Shown in pieces: positions 1 to 5,374 of a DNA stretch of 8,202 nucleotides (position 1 is its first letter; the number at the start of each line of letters is the position of its first letter). The position numbers and the translations under genes were made by a program. The stretch is from NCBI GenBank assembly GCA_041547565.1, contig JBFEUI010000112.1, positions 1 through 8,202 on the forward strand, in the 5' to 3' direction. Source of the DNA: JBFEUI01 sp041547565. Its GTDB lineage: Bacteria; Pseudomonadota; Gammaproteobacteria; Thiohalomonadales; Thiohalomonadaceae. The notes under the pieces are model-generated. The model saw only the letters and a program-made list of their open reading frames with translations. It was not told where the DNA came from and searched no databases.

Positions 1-70
1 GGCGTGAGGCGTGAGGCGTGAGGCGTGAGGCGTGAGGCGTGAGGCGTGAGGCGTGAGGCGTGAGGCGTGA
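1..70. repeat. Heptamer tandem repeat, (GGCGTGA)x10, open at left edge
   Basis: Ten perfect head-to-tail copies of GGCGTGA fill the first 70 bases, and the array starts at the edge, so the true copy number is larger. The copies are identical, which points to recent slippage or recombination. Seven is not a multiple of three, so an uninterrupted array passes through all frames and is unlikely to be coding. The array lies beyond the 3' end of the dksA-like gene. It is too short-period, and lacks spacers, to be CRISPR. Confidence 0.95.
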
Positions 71-110
71 GCAAGATTGTTCTCAGGCCGGAAGACCTGT
101 CAAGCTCTCT

Positions 111-220
111 TCACACTTCACCCCTCACTCTTCACCTAATAGAAACATAGGCCGTGCCCGCCATTCAGATATCGGTTCGGCGCCCATGGGGCGCCCTATA
201 TTCGTTTCACCTTTCACGTG
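111..220. repeat. Degenerate TCACNNN heptads, inverted relative to the left array
   Basis: Positions 111-136 read as TCACACT, TCACCCC, TCACTCT, TCACC. This is a strict 7-bp period with an invariant TCAC core. Two more units in the same register style occur at 207-220 (TCACCTT, TCACGTG). TCAC is the complement of the GTGA core of the array at 1-70, so the tract is a decayed, inverted version of that heptamer. Function unknown. Confidence 0.7.
179..195. other. GC-rich perfect hairpin downstream of the dksA-like gene
   Basis: GGCGCCC at 179-185 pairs with GGGCGCC at 189-195 around an ATG loop, a 7-bp all-GC stem. It lies about 33 bases past the stop of the minus-strand dksA-like gene and could stabilise or end the moaD-moaE-dksA-like transcript. 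No T-run follows it on either strand, so it is not a standard intrinsic terminator. Confidence 0.45.
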
Positions 221-227
221 CAACGTC

Positions 228-623
228 TTAAAGCGTCGGCTTCCCTTCCCCCGCAAACATCTTTTCATGCTTCTCCTGGCACTCGACACAGCGACGTGCC
301 GTGGGATAGGCCTCGAGGCGTTGGTAGGGAATCTCGACGCTGCAGTCCTCGCAAACACCGTAGCTGTTCTCCCTAATCCGCTCCTGTGCCGCCTCCACCT
401 CGCGCAGCTCCTTTATCGATTTGCTCAGTACGGCCGTGTTGATGTCGGCAAGCAGATCGGCCATCGATTCATCCCCCGCATCGTGCACCTGCCCGGCCAG
501 CTCGCCGTACTTTTCCTCATCATTGCGCAACAGCTCATCACGGATATCGCCCCGCAGTTGCTGCCGCTCGAGTGCCAGTTGATGCTTGAGTGCGTTTAAT
601 TCCGTCTCGCTAAGGTGCGACAT
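228..623 (-). CDS. DksA/TraR-family C4 zinc-finger protein
   Basis: A 131-residue protein of the DksA/TraR family, whose members bind the RNA polymerase secondary channel and tune initiation. The zinc finger is intact: C91-x2-C94, 17 residues, C112-x2-C115, with the family-typical VEIPYQRLEAYPTA between the pairs. Residues about 5-85 form the helical coiled-coil arm. Its tip carries D48-x2-D51, matching the DxxDxA tip acidic pair of E. coli DksA, but the Ala position is Ser53. The reading frame extends upstream to 683, but I chose ATG at 623 because AGGTGA lies about 9 bases upstream and the family N-terminus begins here. It is shorter than E. coli DksA (151 aa), so it is probably a secondary DksA-like paralogue rather than housekeeping dksA. 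It starts 29 bases after the moaE stop and is likely co-transcribed with moaD-moaE. Confidence 0.88.
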   Translation of the reverse strand: MSHLSETELNALKHQLALERQQLRGDIRDELLRNDEEKYGELAGQVHDAGDESMADLLADINTAVLSKSIKELREVEAAQERIRENSYGVCEDCSVEIPYQRLEAYPTARRCVECQEKHEKMFAGEGKPTL

Positions 624-652
624 CTCTAATATCACCTGTGTTTCGCTGAAAT

Positions 653-1099
653 TTAGTATCCGTCGGTGTTCTTCTCTACCCAACGGGACTCACCGTTCTC
701 CAGGCGCTCCTTTTTCCAAAATGGCGCCCTGGACTTCAAATCCTCCATGATGGAGCGACACGCCTCGAAGGCATCCTTGCGGTGCGAGGACCAGGCCGCC
801 ACCAGCACTATCGGATCATTCGGCAACAGTTCGCCGACACGATGAATAACCAGACAGTCCAGCAACTGCCATTTTGTGCTTGCTTCGGTACAGATCTTCT
901 CAAGGTGCTTTTCGGTCATGCCGGGGTAGTGTTCCAGCACCATGCCACCGACACCGTCACCCTCGTTGAAATCACGCATGGTGCCGACAAAACTGGCACA
1001 CGCGCCGATCTTGCCGCTGTGGTGCGTGGCGATCAGCGACTCTAAATCCTGCAGTTCACGCCATGGCTCAAACGGGGTTTCGGTCACCTCGATGCGCAC
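653..1099 (-). CDS. moaE: Molybdopterin synthase catalytic subunit MoaE
   Basis: MoaE is the large subunit of molybdopterin synthase. It transfers sulfur from the MoaD C-terminal thiocarboxylate to cyclic pyranopterin monophosphate. At 148 aa it has the usual length. Visible family motifs are FVGTMRDFNEGD (R42), LEHYPGM, HRVGEL and the SSHRKDAF segment (H106, R107). The catalytic lysines appear as K122 in LKSRAPFWKK and K129, each offset by +3 from E. coli K119 and K126. The start is GTG at 1099. A GGAGG Shine-Dalgarno sits 5 bases upstream and is formed by the last codons of moaD, so the two genes (one intervening base) should be translationally coupled in the order moaD-moaE. Confidence 0.96.
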   Translation of the reverse strand: MRIEVTETPFEPWRELQDLESLIATHHSGKIGACASFVGTMRDFNEGDGVGGMVLEHYPGMTEKHLEKICTEASTKWQLLDCLVIHRVGELLPNDPIVLVAAWSSHRKDAFEACRSIMEDLKSRAPFWKKERLENGESRWVEKNTDGY

Positions 1100-1100
1100 G

Positions 1101-1334
1101 CTAGCCTCCGGTCACCGGCGGAAAAAATCCCACCTCATCGCCGCTGTTCACCGTGTGATTGGGATCGACATACTCCATATTGATGGATACCAGCACATTG
1201 GTTGGCAGCGGTTTGCCGCCCGATGCCTGCAGCCAGACATCCGCCGCGGTCGCAACCTCACCGATTTCAACCGTGGCACCGTCACACCCCATCTGATCCT
1301 TGAGGCTGGCAAAGAATTTTACTGTTACGGTCAT
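1101..1334 (-). CDS. moaD: Molybdopterin synthase sulfur-carrier subunit MoaD
   Basis: A 77-residue ubiquitin-fold sulfur carrier. It ends in the diagnostic PPVTGG: the terminal Gly-Gly is adenylated by MoeB and converted to a thiocarboxylate, which supplies sulfur to MoaE. The N-terminal VKFFASLKDQMG strand and the late SGDEVGFFPPVTGG segment are typical of MoaD/ThiS-like proteins. The start is ATG at 1334 with only a weak GGAC-like ribosome site upstream. It is the first gene of the minus-strand moaD-moaE-dksA-like group and is divergent from moaC across an 88-base gap. I could not define a convincing minus-strand promoter in that gap. Confidence 0.95.
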   Translation of the reverse strand: MTVTVKFFASLKDQMGCDGATVEIGEVATAADVWLQASGGKPLPTNVLVSINMEYVDPNHTVNSGDEVGFFPPVTGG

Positions 1335-1355
1335 AGTATTGTGTCCAGCTTGATG

Positions 1356-1384
1356 TTGCCTGTATCTGAAGCTCAGCCTATCAT
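1356..1384 (+). promoter_or_regulatory. Candidate sigma-70 promoter for moaC
   Basis: TTGCCT (1356-1361) and TATCAT (1379-1384) are separated by exactly 17 bases, each matching 4 of 6 consensus positions or close to it. Initiation would fall near 1391, about 30 bases before the moaC start. The assignment is from pattern only, and it lies in the moaD/moaC divergent gap where a promoter is expected. Confidence 0.4.
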
Positions 1385-1422
1385 GATTGCCTCATCCAAC
1401 CAACGCAGGCAAGGCGCATAGC

Positions 1423-1902
1423 ATGAGCAAACTGACCCACTTCAACAATGCCGGCGAGGCCCACATGGTGGATGTCGGTGACAAGGCGGTGACTCAACGC
1501 ATTGCCGTCGCTGAAGGGCGCATATCCATGGAGCCCGAAACCCTGAGCCTTATTCAGCAAGGCGGCGCCAAAAAGGGGGATGTACTGGGCGTGGCACGTG
1601 TCGCCGGTATCATGGCCGCCAAAAAGACTGCCGACCTGATCCCGCTGTGTCATCCGCTGGCGCTGACCCGGGTCAACATCGAGCTGACGCCTGAGCCCGA
1701 CACAAACAGCGTCCACTGCCAGGCCACCGTCCACACCAGCGGCCAGACCGGGGTGGAGATGGAGGCACTGACCGCCGTGCAGGTCTGCCTGCTGACCGTC
1801 TACGACATGTGCAAGGCCGTGGACCGCGGCATGACCATCGATGGAATCAGGCTGCTGGAGAAGGCCGGCGGTAAATCCGGGCACTGGATACGCCCGAGCT
1901 GA
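1423..1902 (+). CDS. moaC: Cyclic pyranopterin monophosphate synthase MoaC
   Basis: MoaC converts the MoaA product (3',8-cyclo-7,8-dihydro-GTP) into cyclic pyranopterin monophosphate, the second step of molybdenum cofactor synthesis. At 159 aa it is collinear with E. coli MoaC. All catalytic residues fall at their E. coli numbers: K51, H77 (in LIPLCHPLALT), E112 and E114 (in TGVEMEALTAV), D128 and K131 (in VYDMCKA). An in-frame TTG exists at 1387, but ATG at 1423 is preferred because it gives the family length and has an AAGGCG ribosome site 6 bases upstream. Divergent from moaD and followed after 62 bases by an ankyrin lipoprotein gene on the same strand. Confidence 0.97.
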   Translation: MSKLTHFNNAGEAHMVDVGDKAVTQRIAVAEGRISMEPETLSLIQQGGAKKGDVLGVARVAGIMAAKKTADLIPLCHPLALTRVNIELTPEPDTNSVHCQATVHTSGQTGVEMEALTAVQVCLLTVYDMCKAVDRGMTIDGIRLLEKAGGKSGHWIRPS

Positions 1903-1964
1903 ACCGTCCCCGGTAACATTGTTACGGAAAAACCGGCCTGCACGGGCTATCGTGCCCCTGCACC

Positions 1965-2672
1965 ATGAATCCACCACGCCTTATGTCAGCCCTGCTTCGC
2001 CTGTTGCCCCTATTGCTGCTTGCCATCACCGTTGGTTGCAGCGATCCCAACGAACGCGATGAAAAGGGCAGGACACCACTTATCCACGCGGCCGAGACCG
2101 GCGATGTCACCCGCGTCAAAAGACTGCTTGCAAGGGGGGCGGACATCCACGCCCGCGACCACTGTCTGTGGACCCCCCTGCTGATGGCAGCAAGCCAGGG
2201 CCATACGAAGATCGTTAAACTGCTGCTGCACCACGGCGCCGATCCCAATGACCGTGACAGCGGCAGCTACTCGGCCCTGATGCAGGCTGCCGCCAATAAT
2301 CACACAGCGGTGATACAGCTGCTTATCAAGGCCGGTGCCGACGTCAACCAGACCGATGACACACTCGGCTGGAGCCCGCTGATATGGGCCGCCAAGAAGG
2401 GCCACTCCGAGAGCGTCGCCCTGCTGTTACAGCACGGGGCAGCCACAGAGCTGCGCGATATCGGGGGCAATACAGCGCTGATGTGGGCGGTGCGCAAGGG
2501 TCAAACCGATATCGTCCGCCAGCTGCTCACACACGGTGCAGCCCCACTTACCAGCGACAATACCGGTACCACCTCCCTGACCCACGCCGCCAGACTGAAA
2601 CAGGACACCATCCTGCAGCTGCTGCTCCAGCATCTCCCGCCGAGACCCGCTCAGTCACCCGCCACCCGCTAA
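1965..2672 (+). CDS. Ankyrin-repeat lipoprotein
   Basis: A 235-residue exported protein. Residues 7-24 form a leucine-rich signal segment ending in ITVGC, so C25 is the likely lipidated residue. The lipobox is slightly degenerate because Thr sits at -3. Ser at +2 would favour the outer membrane. The rest is about six ankyrin repeats (roughly 35-65, 69-98, 102-131, 135-165, 168-198, 201-224), each with the TPLxxAAxxGHxxIVxLLLxxGAD pattern, and a short Pro-rich tail. Ankyrin repeats bind proteins, and no enzyme domain is present, so the partner is unknown. ATG at 1965 lacks a clear Shine-Dalgarno; Met7 (1983) is an alternative. It may be co-transcribed with moaC (62-base gap), though no functional link to molybdenum cofactor is evident. 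Confidence 0.88.
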   Translation: MNPPRLMSALLRLLPLLLLAITVGCSDPNERDEKGRTPLIHAAETGDVTRVKRLLARGADIHARDHCLWTPLLMAASQGHTKIVKLLLHHGADPNDRDSGSYSALMQAAANNHTAVIQLLIKAGADVNQTDDTLGWSPLIWAAKKGHSESVALLLQHGAATELRDIGGNTALMWAVRKGQTDIVRQLLTHGAAPLTSDNTGTTSLTHAARLKQDTILQLLLQHLPPRPAQSPATR

Positions 2673-2766
2673 CTGCCATATTTGTCTCATATCGCAGCCG
2701 CGACCGTCATTTTTGTCACTAAAAAGGATGTTTTGAGGTCACGTATGCAGATGGATTGAAGATAAA

Positions 2767-2787
2767 TGGCCTTGACAGGTGGCCTTG
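2767..2787. repeat. Direct repeat TGGCCTTG x2, possible enhancer site
   Basis: TGGCCTTG occurs at 2767-2774 and again at 2780-2787, a 13-bp period. It lies about 130 bases upstream of the -24 element at 2916, a usual distance for upstream activating sequences of sigma-54 activators. Such sites are more often inverted than direct repeats, so this is tentative. The rest of the 2673-2968 gap holds no ORF I would support. Confidence 0.3.
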
Positions 2788-2832
2788 TACGGAAAGCAGC
2801 ATTCCCGCTCCCGAGTGCAGCACAAAAACATT

Positions 2833-2845
2833 TATCAATACTTTC
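2833..2845. promoter_or_regulatory. IHF-like site between direct repeat and sigma-54 promoter
   Basis: TATCAATACTTTC matches the IHF consensus WATCAANNNNTTR at every constrained position except the last (C for R). It sits about 70-80 bases upstream of the -24 box, between the candidate enhancer repeat and the promoter, where IHF commonly bends DNA for sigma-54 promoters. Confidence 0.35.
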
Positions 2846-2915
2846 AGCTAATTACAGAACAAGCAGGCCGTAAGCAATAGAAATAACGGTCGTCGGAGAA
2901 CACTGAACCATAAAG

Positions 2916-2932
2916 TTGGCACGCCTCCTGCA
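2916..2932 (+). promoter_or_regulatory. Sigma-54 (-24/-12) promoter
   Basis: TTGGCACG-CCTC-CTGCA closely matches YTGGCACGNNNNTTGCW; only the first T of TTGC is changed. The invariant GG (2918-2919) and GC (2930-2931) are separated by exactly 10 bases, as RpoN requires. Initiation would fall near 2942-2943, about 26 bases before the ATG of the small ORF at 2969, which has its own GGAG ribosome site. This spacing supports a real promoter and indicates activator-dependent expression of the small gene. Confidence 0.7.
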
Positions 2933-2968
2933 ACAATATTTACAAGACAGGACGATTGGAGTAGAGAA

Positions 2969-3067
2969 ATGTTCGTCTTTGACACATTTACCATTGCAGG
3001 CATCAGCGTCAGTGTTTTACTGGCTATCGGAATGCTTGTGCTGTTATCAGGTAAGGGAGTCAATTAG
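2969..3067 (+). CDS. Small single-pass membrane protein (32 aa), FDxxTIxG type
   Basis: Start ATG, stop TAG. The peptide begins MFVFDTFTIAGISV and continues as one hydrophobic segment (about residues 8-27) to a short polar tail SGKGVN. GGAG lies 7 bases upstream of ATG. A sigma-54 promoter lies just upstream and an intrinsic terminator at 3233-3270, so it may be a monocistronic unit. The N-terminal half resembles the small ORF at 5375-5491: F, D, T, I, G, V, L and A coincide in one 16-residue alignment. I do not recognise the family. Size and shape recall single-helix accessory subunits of respiratory complexes such as CcoM or CydX, but no specific match is claimed. With an acidic N-terminus and Lys at the C-end, N-out/C-in is likely. 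Confidence 0.68.
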   Translation: MFVFDTFTIAGISVSVLLAIGMLVLLSGKGVN

Positions 3068-3098
3068 TTTTTTTACCCGTGACAGTTTCATTTGACAA

Positions 3099-3204
3099 CA
3101 ACCGGTTCTCCCCCCCTTCCCCCTTACAGGGTGACCGGTTGGGTTGGATGCACTTCGATAGTTTTGGGCTGGATATTGAAGTGACTGTTGCGGGCTCACA
3201 GCCC
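3099..3204 (+). other. Structured 3' untranslated region or possible small RNA
   Basis: CAACCGGT (3099-3106) pairs with ACCGGTTG (3134-3141) around a C-rich loop, and GGGCT (3192-3196) pairs with AGCCC (3200-3204) around a CAC loop. Both precede the intrinsic terminator at 3233-3270. A transcript from the sigma-54 promoter would carry a 3' tail of about 200 bases with three hairpins, unusually long for a 32-codon message. It could release a 3'-end-derived regulatory RNA. I see no good internal promoter. The rest of the 3068-3377 gap holds no supported gene. Confidence 0.35.
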
Positions 3205-3232
3205 ATTCCTCCTTGTTTAAGGTGACACATTC

Positions 3233-3270
3233 GCGGCGCACATTCCCCCCTTAGTGCGCCGCTTTTTTTT
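3233..3270 (+). terminator. Strong intrinsic terminator
   Basis: GCGGCGCAC (3233-3241) pairs perfectly with GTGCGCCGC (3254-3262) around a 12-base C-rich loop and is followed by eight T (3263-3270). This ends the transcript from the small gene at 2969 and insulates the downstream regulator gene, which must therefore have its own promoter. Confidence 0.93.
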
Positions 3271-3330
3271 GCCCTGAAGAAAGGCACCAAGGGGCAAGAT
3301 TGCCGCTTATTTTGCAAGGAGCATATTTAC

Positions 3331-3336
3331 TTTAAT
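3331..3336 (+). promoter_or_regulatory. Possible -10 element for the Crp/Fnr regulator
   Basis: TTTAAT matches TATAAT at five of six positions, 42 bases before the TTG start. No good -35 lies at 16-18 bases upstream (the nearest, TTGCAA, is only 13 away), so an activator may be needed or the call may be wrong. It lies between the terminator at 3270 and the gene, where a promoter must exist. Confidence 0.25.
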
Positions 3337-3377
3337 GGGCGATGAAGATATAGTGCGTTGTCGAGAGGATTTTTCCA

Positions 3378-4118
3378 TTGCATCAGTCACTTAAGTCAAA
3401 AAACAGTTCCCTTCGTCTCGTTGAGCCCAAGCACACCTGCGGCGTATGTGACATCAAAAAATTGCTCTCAAAGGCCGGCACCGGTGACCACTTACCGCAA
3501 GAGGGTTGCAATATCCGTTGTCGCGGCCCCTATCTGCCAGGCGACAGAATCTATACCATTGGTGACCCGTTCCGTGCTGTCTATGCCATCACCTCTGGTT
3601 CGGTAAAGACCGAACTGACCACCGTTGAGGGCTCGCTCAAGGTGACTGATTTTTACCTGCGCGGCGAACTGTTTGCCGCCGAGGCACTAGGCGAGAGCCA
3701 TCATGTAAACGATGCGGTGGCGATGGAGAAGACCTGGCTGTGTGAATTGCCCATTGATGTACTGGAAAGCCTGTGCCAAAACCATCCGCAGGTGCTGCGA
3801 GAGCTTTTCCAGTTGCTGGGCAGACGTTACCGCAACACCCACCTGAATCTGGTCCGCGCGCCGGGGCGCATCGGTGAGCAGCGGGTGTTCGAATTTCTGC
3901 AGGAGATCGCCGAACGCAGCCAGCGCAGGCACCACCTCCCCTCGGACGAAATCCCGCTGCCGATGAACAAGTCTGACATCGCCAGTTACCTGGGTCTGAC
4001 GCCCGAAACCCTGAGCCGTATCCTGCGACGGCTGAATGACACCAAGGCCATTCACTCCGGCACAAAAAGCTTCCGAATTCTCTCAGATAGCCAATTCGAC
4101 CAACAGAACAGCGCCTAG
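3378..4118 (+). CDS. Crp/Fnr-family transcriptional regulator with altered cysteine set
   Basis: A 246-residue regulator with an N-terminal cysteine segment, a cyclic-nucleotide-binding-type beta-roll (about 50-130), a dimerisation helix (about 132-160) and a C-terminal winged helix (about 165-235). Recognition helix LTPETLSRILRR keeps E210, S213, R214, equivalent to the FNR residues that read TTGAT half-sites, so FNR-box binding is expected. Cys21, Cys24 and Cys122 align with FNR Cys20, Cys23 and Cys122, but the position of FNR Cys29 is Leu30. Extra cysteines lie at 44, 48 and 133. It is thus FNR-like with a non-standard or absent iron-sulfur site. Start is TTG at 3378, with AGAGGA 8 bases upstream; a stop at 3351 excludes an earlier start and no ATG lies before the cysteines. 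Convergent with the DUF2333 gene. Confidence 0.9.
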   Translation: MHQSLKSKNSSLRLVEPKHTCGVCDIKKLLSKAGTGDHLPQEGCNIRCRGPYLPGDRIYTIGDPFRAVYAITSGSVKTELTTVEGSLKVTDFYLRGELFAAEALGESHHVNDAVAMEKTWLCELPIDVLESLCQNHPQVLRELFQLLGRRYRNTHLNLVRAPGRIGEQRVFEFLQEIAERSQRRHHLPSDEIPLPMNKSDIASYLGLTPETLSRILRRLNDTKAIHSGTKSFRILSDSQFDQQNSA

Positions 4119-4138
4119 GGCCGGTTGGCAGACCCTAG
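4115..4138. other. Hairpin containing both convergent stop codons
   Basis: CTAGGG (4115-4120) and CCCTAG (4133-4138) form a 6-bp inverted repeat with a 12-base loop. One arm holds the TAG of the Crp/Fnr gene and the other the TAG of the DUF2333 gene, only 16 bases apart. A T-run is lacking, so it is at most a weak bidirectional terminator. Confidence 0.4.
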
Positions 4139-5220
4139 CCCTGTGCCAGCAAGTCACGCAGATCGATAATCGCCGCGTTTGCCCTTGAGATATACGAGGC
4201 CATCACCAGCGAGTGGTTGGCCACCAGGCCAAAACCGCTGCCGTTGAGTATCAGCGGGCTCCACACGGTCTGCTGGGTCGCCTCCAGTTCACGGATGATC
4301 TGGCGCAGACTGACGACGGCATTTTTCTTCTCCAACACCCGCGCAAAATCCTGTTCCACGGCACGCAGGTAATGCAGCAGTGCCCAGGTACTGCCCCGCG
4401 CCTCGTAAAAGACATCATCCAGCTCCAGCCACGGCGTTTTTACCTCAATCTGTGAGGGGCGGTAGGTGGACTGTGTCGCCTCGGCATCCCCCGCCAGGTC
4501 GGTGTTTATACGTAACTGCCCCACACTGGCGCTGAGGCGCTGTGACAGACTTCCCAACCGTTTCTCAACCAGCGCCAGCCAGGCGGACAGGTTATCCGCA
4601 CGCGCATAGAACTGGGCATCCTGGGCACTCTGTTCGTTCAGGCGCTGCAGGTAACGCTCCAGGGCCGCAAGACCTGCCCGGTACTCACTTTCAGTTGCCG
4701 GGAACAGCCAGGAATTGGCATCGAAGTGGAAGCGGGGCTCGGCCTGCGACAGGTCGGGATCGTCGCGTGACTGGGATTGCGAGCGGCTCATGTCGTTTCG
4801 CAGTGCACGGGCCAGGTCGCGCACCTGTACCAGTACACCGAACTCCCAATTGGGAATGTTGTCGAGCATCACGGCCGGTGACAGGCGATCGTTCCGCAGA
4901 TATCCGCCAGGCTTCCCCAGCAGGGTCTCGGCTGTTTTGATCAGTGTGGCGGTGGTTGTATAGCCGGTAACAACAGCGCCGCCATGTGCCTGGGCCAGCG
5001 ATTCTGCATGGGCCTTTACGTCGAACTTGTCGGGCTCGCGGCTCCAGTAAACAGCGAGCGCCAGCGACACCACCACGTATGTGAGCAATAGCAGTCCAGC
5101 GCTCCAGAGCAGCCCCCGCTCCCGCAGTGTGCGGGGGTGGTACAGTTCTGCCAGGCGTCTCACCACACCCCCGCTCCATTGGGAAGCGCGCACCATCCAG
5201 CGATTCAGACGTTCTTTCAC
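4135..5220 (-). CDS. DUF2333 family inner-membrane protein
   Basis: A 361-residue protein I recognise as DUF2333, a family of unknown function in Proteobacteria. A basic cytoplasmic N-terminus (about 1-35) precedes one membrane helix (about 36-59, GLLWSAG to LALAVYW). The remainder is a large, mainly helical periplasmic part with the conserved-looking motifs GGYLRNDRLSPAVMLDNIPNWEFG, FHFDANSWLFPATE and WSPLILNGSGFGLVANHSLVMASYISRANAAIIDLR. The frame opens with GTG at 5220, which I accept because AGGGG lies 6-7 bases upstream; Met9 is the next candidate and would drop part of the basic N-terminus. No enzymatic residues can be assigned. Convergent with the Crp/Fnr gene and divergent from the 38-aa ORF at 5375. 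Confidence 0.88.
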   Translation of the reverse strand: MKERLNRWMVRASQWSGGVVRRLAELYHPRTLRERGLLWSAGLLLLTYVVVSLALAVYWSREPDKFDVKAHAESLAQAHGGAVVTGYTTTATLIKTAETLLGKPGGYLRNDRLSPAVMLDNIPNWEFGVLVQVRDLARALRNDMSRSQSQSRDDPDLSQAEPRFHFDANSWLFPATESEYRAGLAALERYLQRLNEQSAQDAQFYARADNLSAWLALVEKRLGSLSQRLSASVGQLRINTDLAGDAEATQSTYRPSQIEVKTPWLELDDVFYEARGSTWALLHYLRAVEQDFARVLEKKNAVVSLRQIIRELEATQQTVWSPLILNGSGFGLVANHSLVMASYISRANAAIIDLRDLLAQG

Positions 5221-5222
5221 GT

Positions 5223-5236
5223 ATTACCCCTGTAAT
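5223..5236 (-). promoter_or_regulatory. Hairpin presenting the DUF2333 ribosome-binding site
   Basis: On the minus strand ATTAC-AGGG-GTAAT forms a 5-bp inverted repeat whose loop and first stem base hold the AGGGG Shine-Dalgarno of the DUF2333 gene, immediately before its GTG start. The stem is short and AT-rich, so any effect on translation would be modest. Confidence 0.3.
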
Positions 5237-5275
5237 GCATAAGTCTTTGTTTTGATTTGGGGATCAGTGGCTACA

Positions 5276-5291
5276 GTCACAAGAGTGTGAC
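5276..5291. promoter_or_regulatory. Perfect palindrome GTCACA-N4-TGTGAC, candidate operator
   Basis: Six-base arms with a 4-base spacer (AGAG) lie midway in the divergent gap between the DUF2333 start (5220) and the small ORF start (5375). It is the inside-out form of a CRP site (TGTGA-N6-TCACA), so it is not a normal CRP box. A two-fold symmetric regulator could act on either gene. Confidence 0.35.
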
Positions 5292-5328
5292 CCCCTTCGC
5301 TCCAGACAACCAGTGTTCAATGATATTC

Positions 5329-5337
5329 TGATATACA
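5329..5337 (+). promoter_or_regulatory. Extended -10 promoter for the 38-aa ORF
   Basis: TGATATACA fits the extended -10 form TGnTATAAT with TATACA as hexamer. No matching -35 is visible, as is tolerated for extended -10 promoters. Initiation near 5344 would give a leader of about 30 bases. Unlike the ORF at 2969, no GG-N10-GC sigma-54 element is seen. Confidence 0.35.
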
Positions 5338-5374
5338 AACAAGCAATCAGGAAAAACTCCAGCGAGCCAATCCC

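Noticed and set aside
1..70. Heptamer array as CRISPR or as a coding repeat
   Set aside because: It has no spacers, its unit is far too short for CRISPR, and its period is not a multiple of three.
60..599. 179-aa plus-strand ORF across the repeat and the dksA-like gene
   Set aside because: It is antisense to the well-supported zinc-finger gene, begins inside the heptamer array and has no recognisable domain or ribosome site.
1381..1977. 198-aa minus-strand ORF opposite moaC
   Set aside because: MoaC is certain on the plus strand with all catalytic residues. The antisense frame is His/Gln/Gly-rich shadow sequence.
2848..3317. Minus-strand ORFs of 64-85 aa in the 2.8-3.3 kb gap
   Set aside because: They run across the sigma-54 promoter, the 32-aa ORF and the terminator in antisense, lack ribosome sites and show no domain-like composition.
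3335..3394. 19-codon ORF just before and overlapping the Crp/Fnr start, as a leader peptide
   Set aside because: The only AAGGAG lies 13 bases upstream of its ATG, too far, and nothing else supports translation.
5253..5266. TGAT-N6-ATCA as an FNR box
   Set aside because: FNR boxes are TTGAT-N4-ATCAA. The spacer here is two bases too long, so it is not a credible FNR site.
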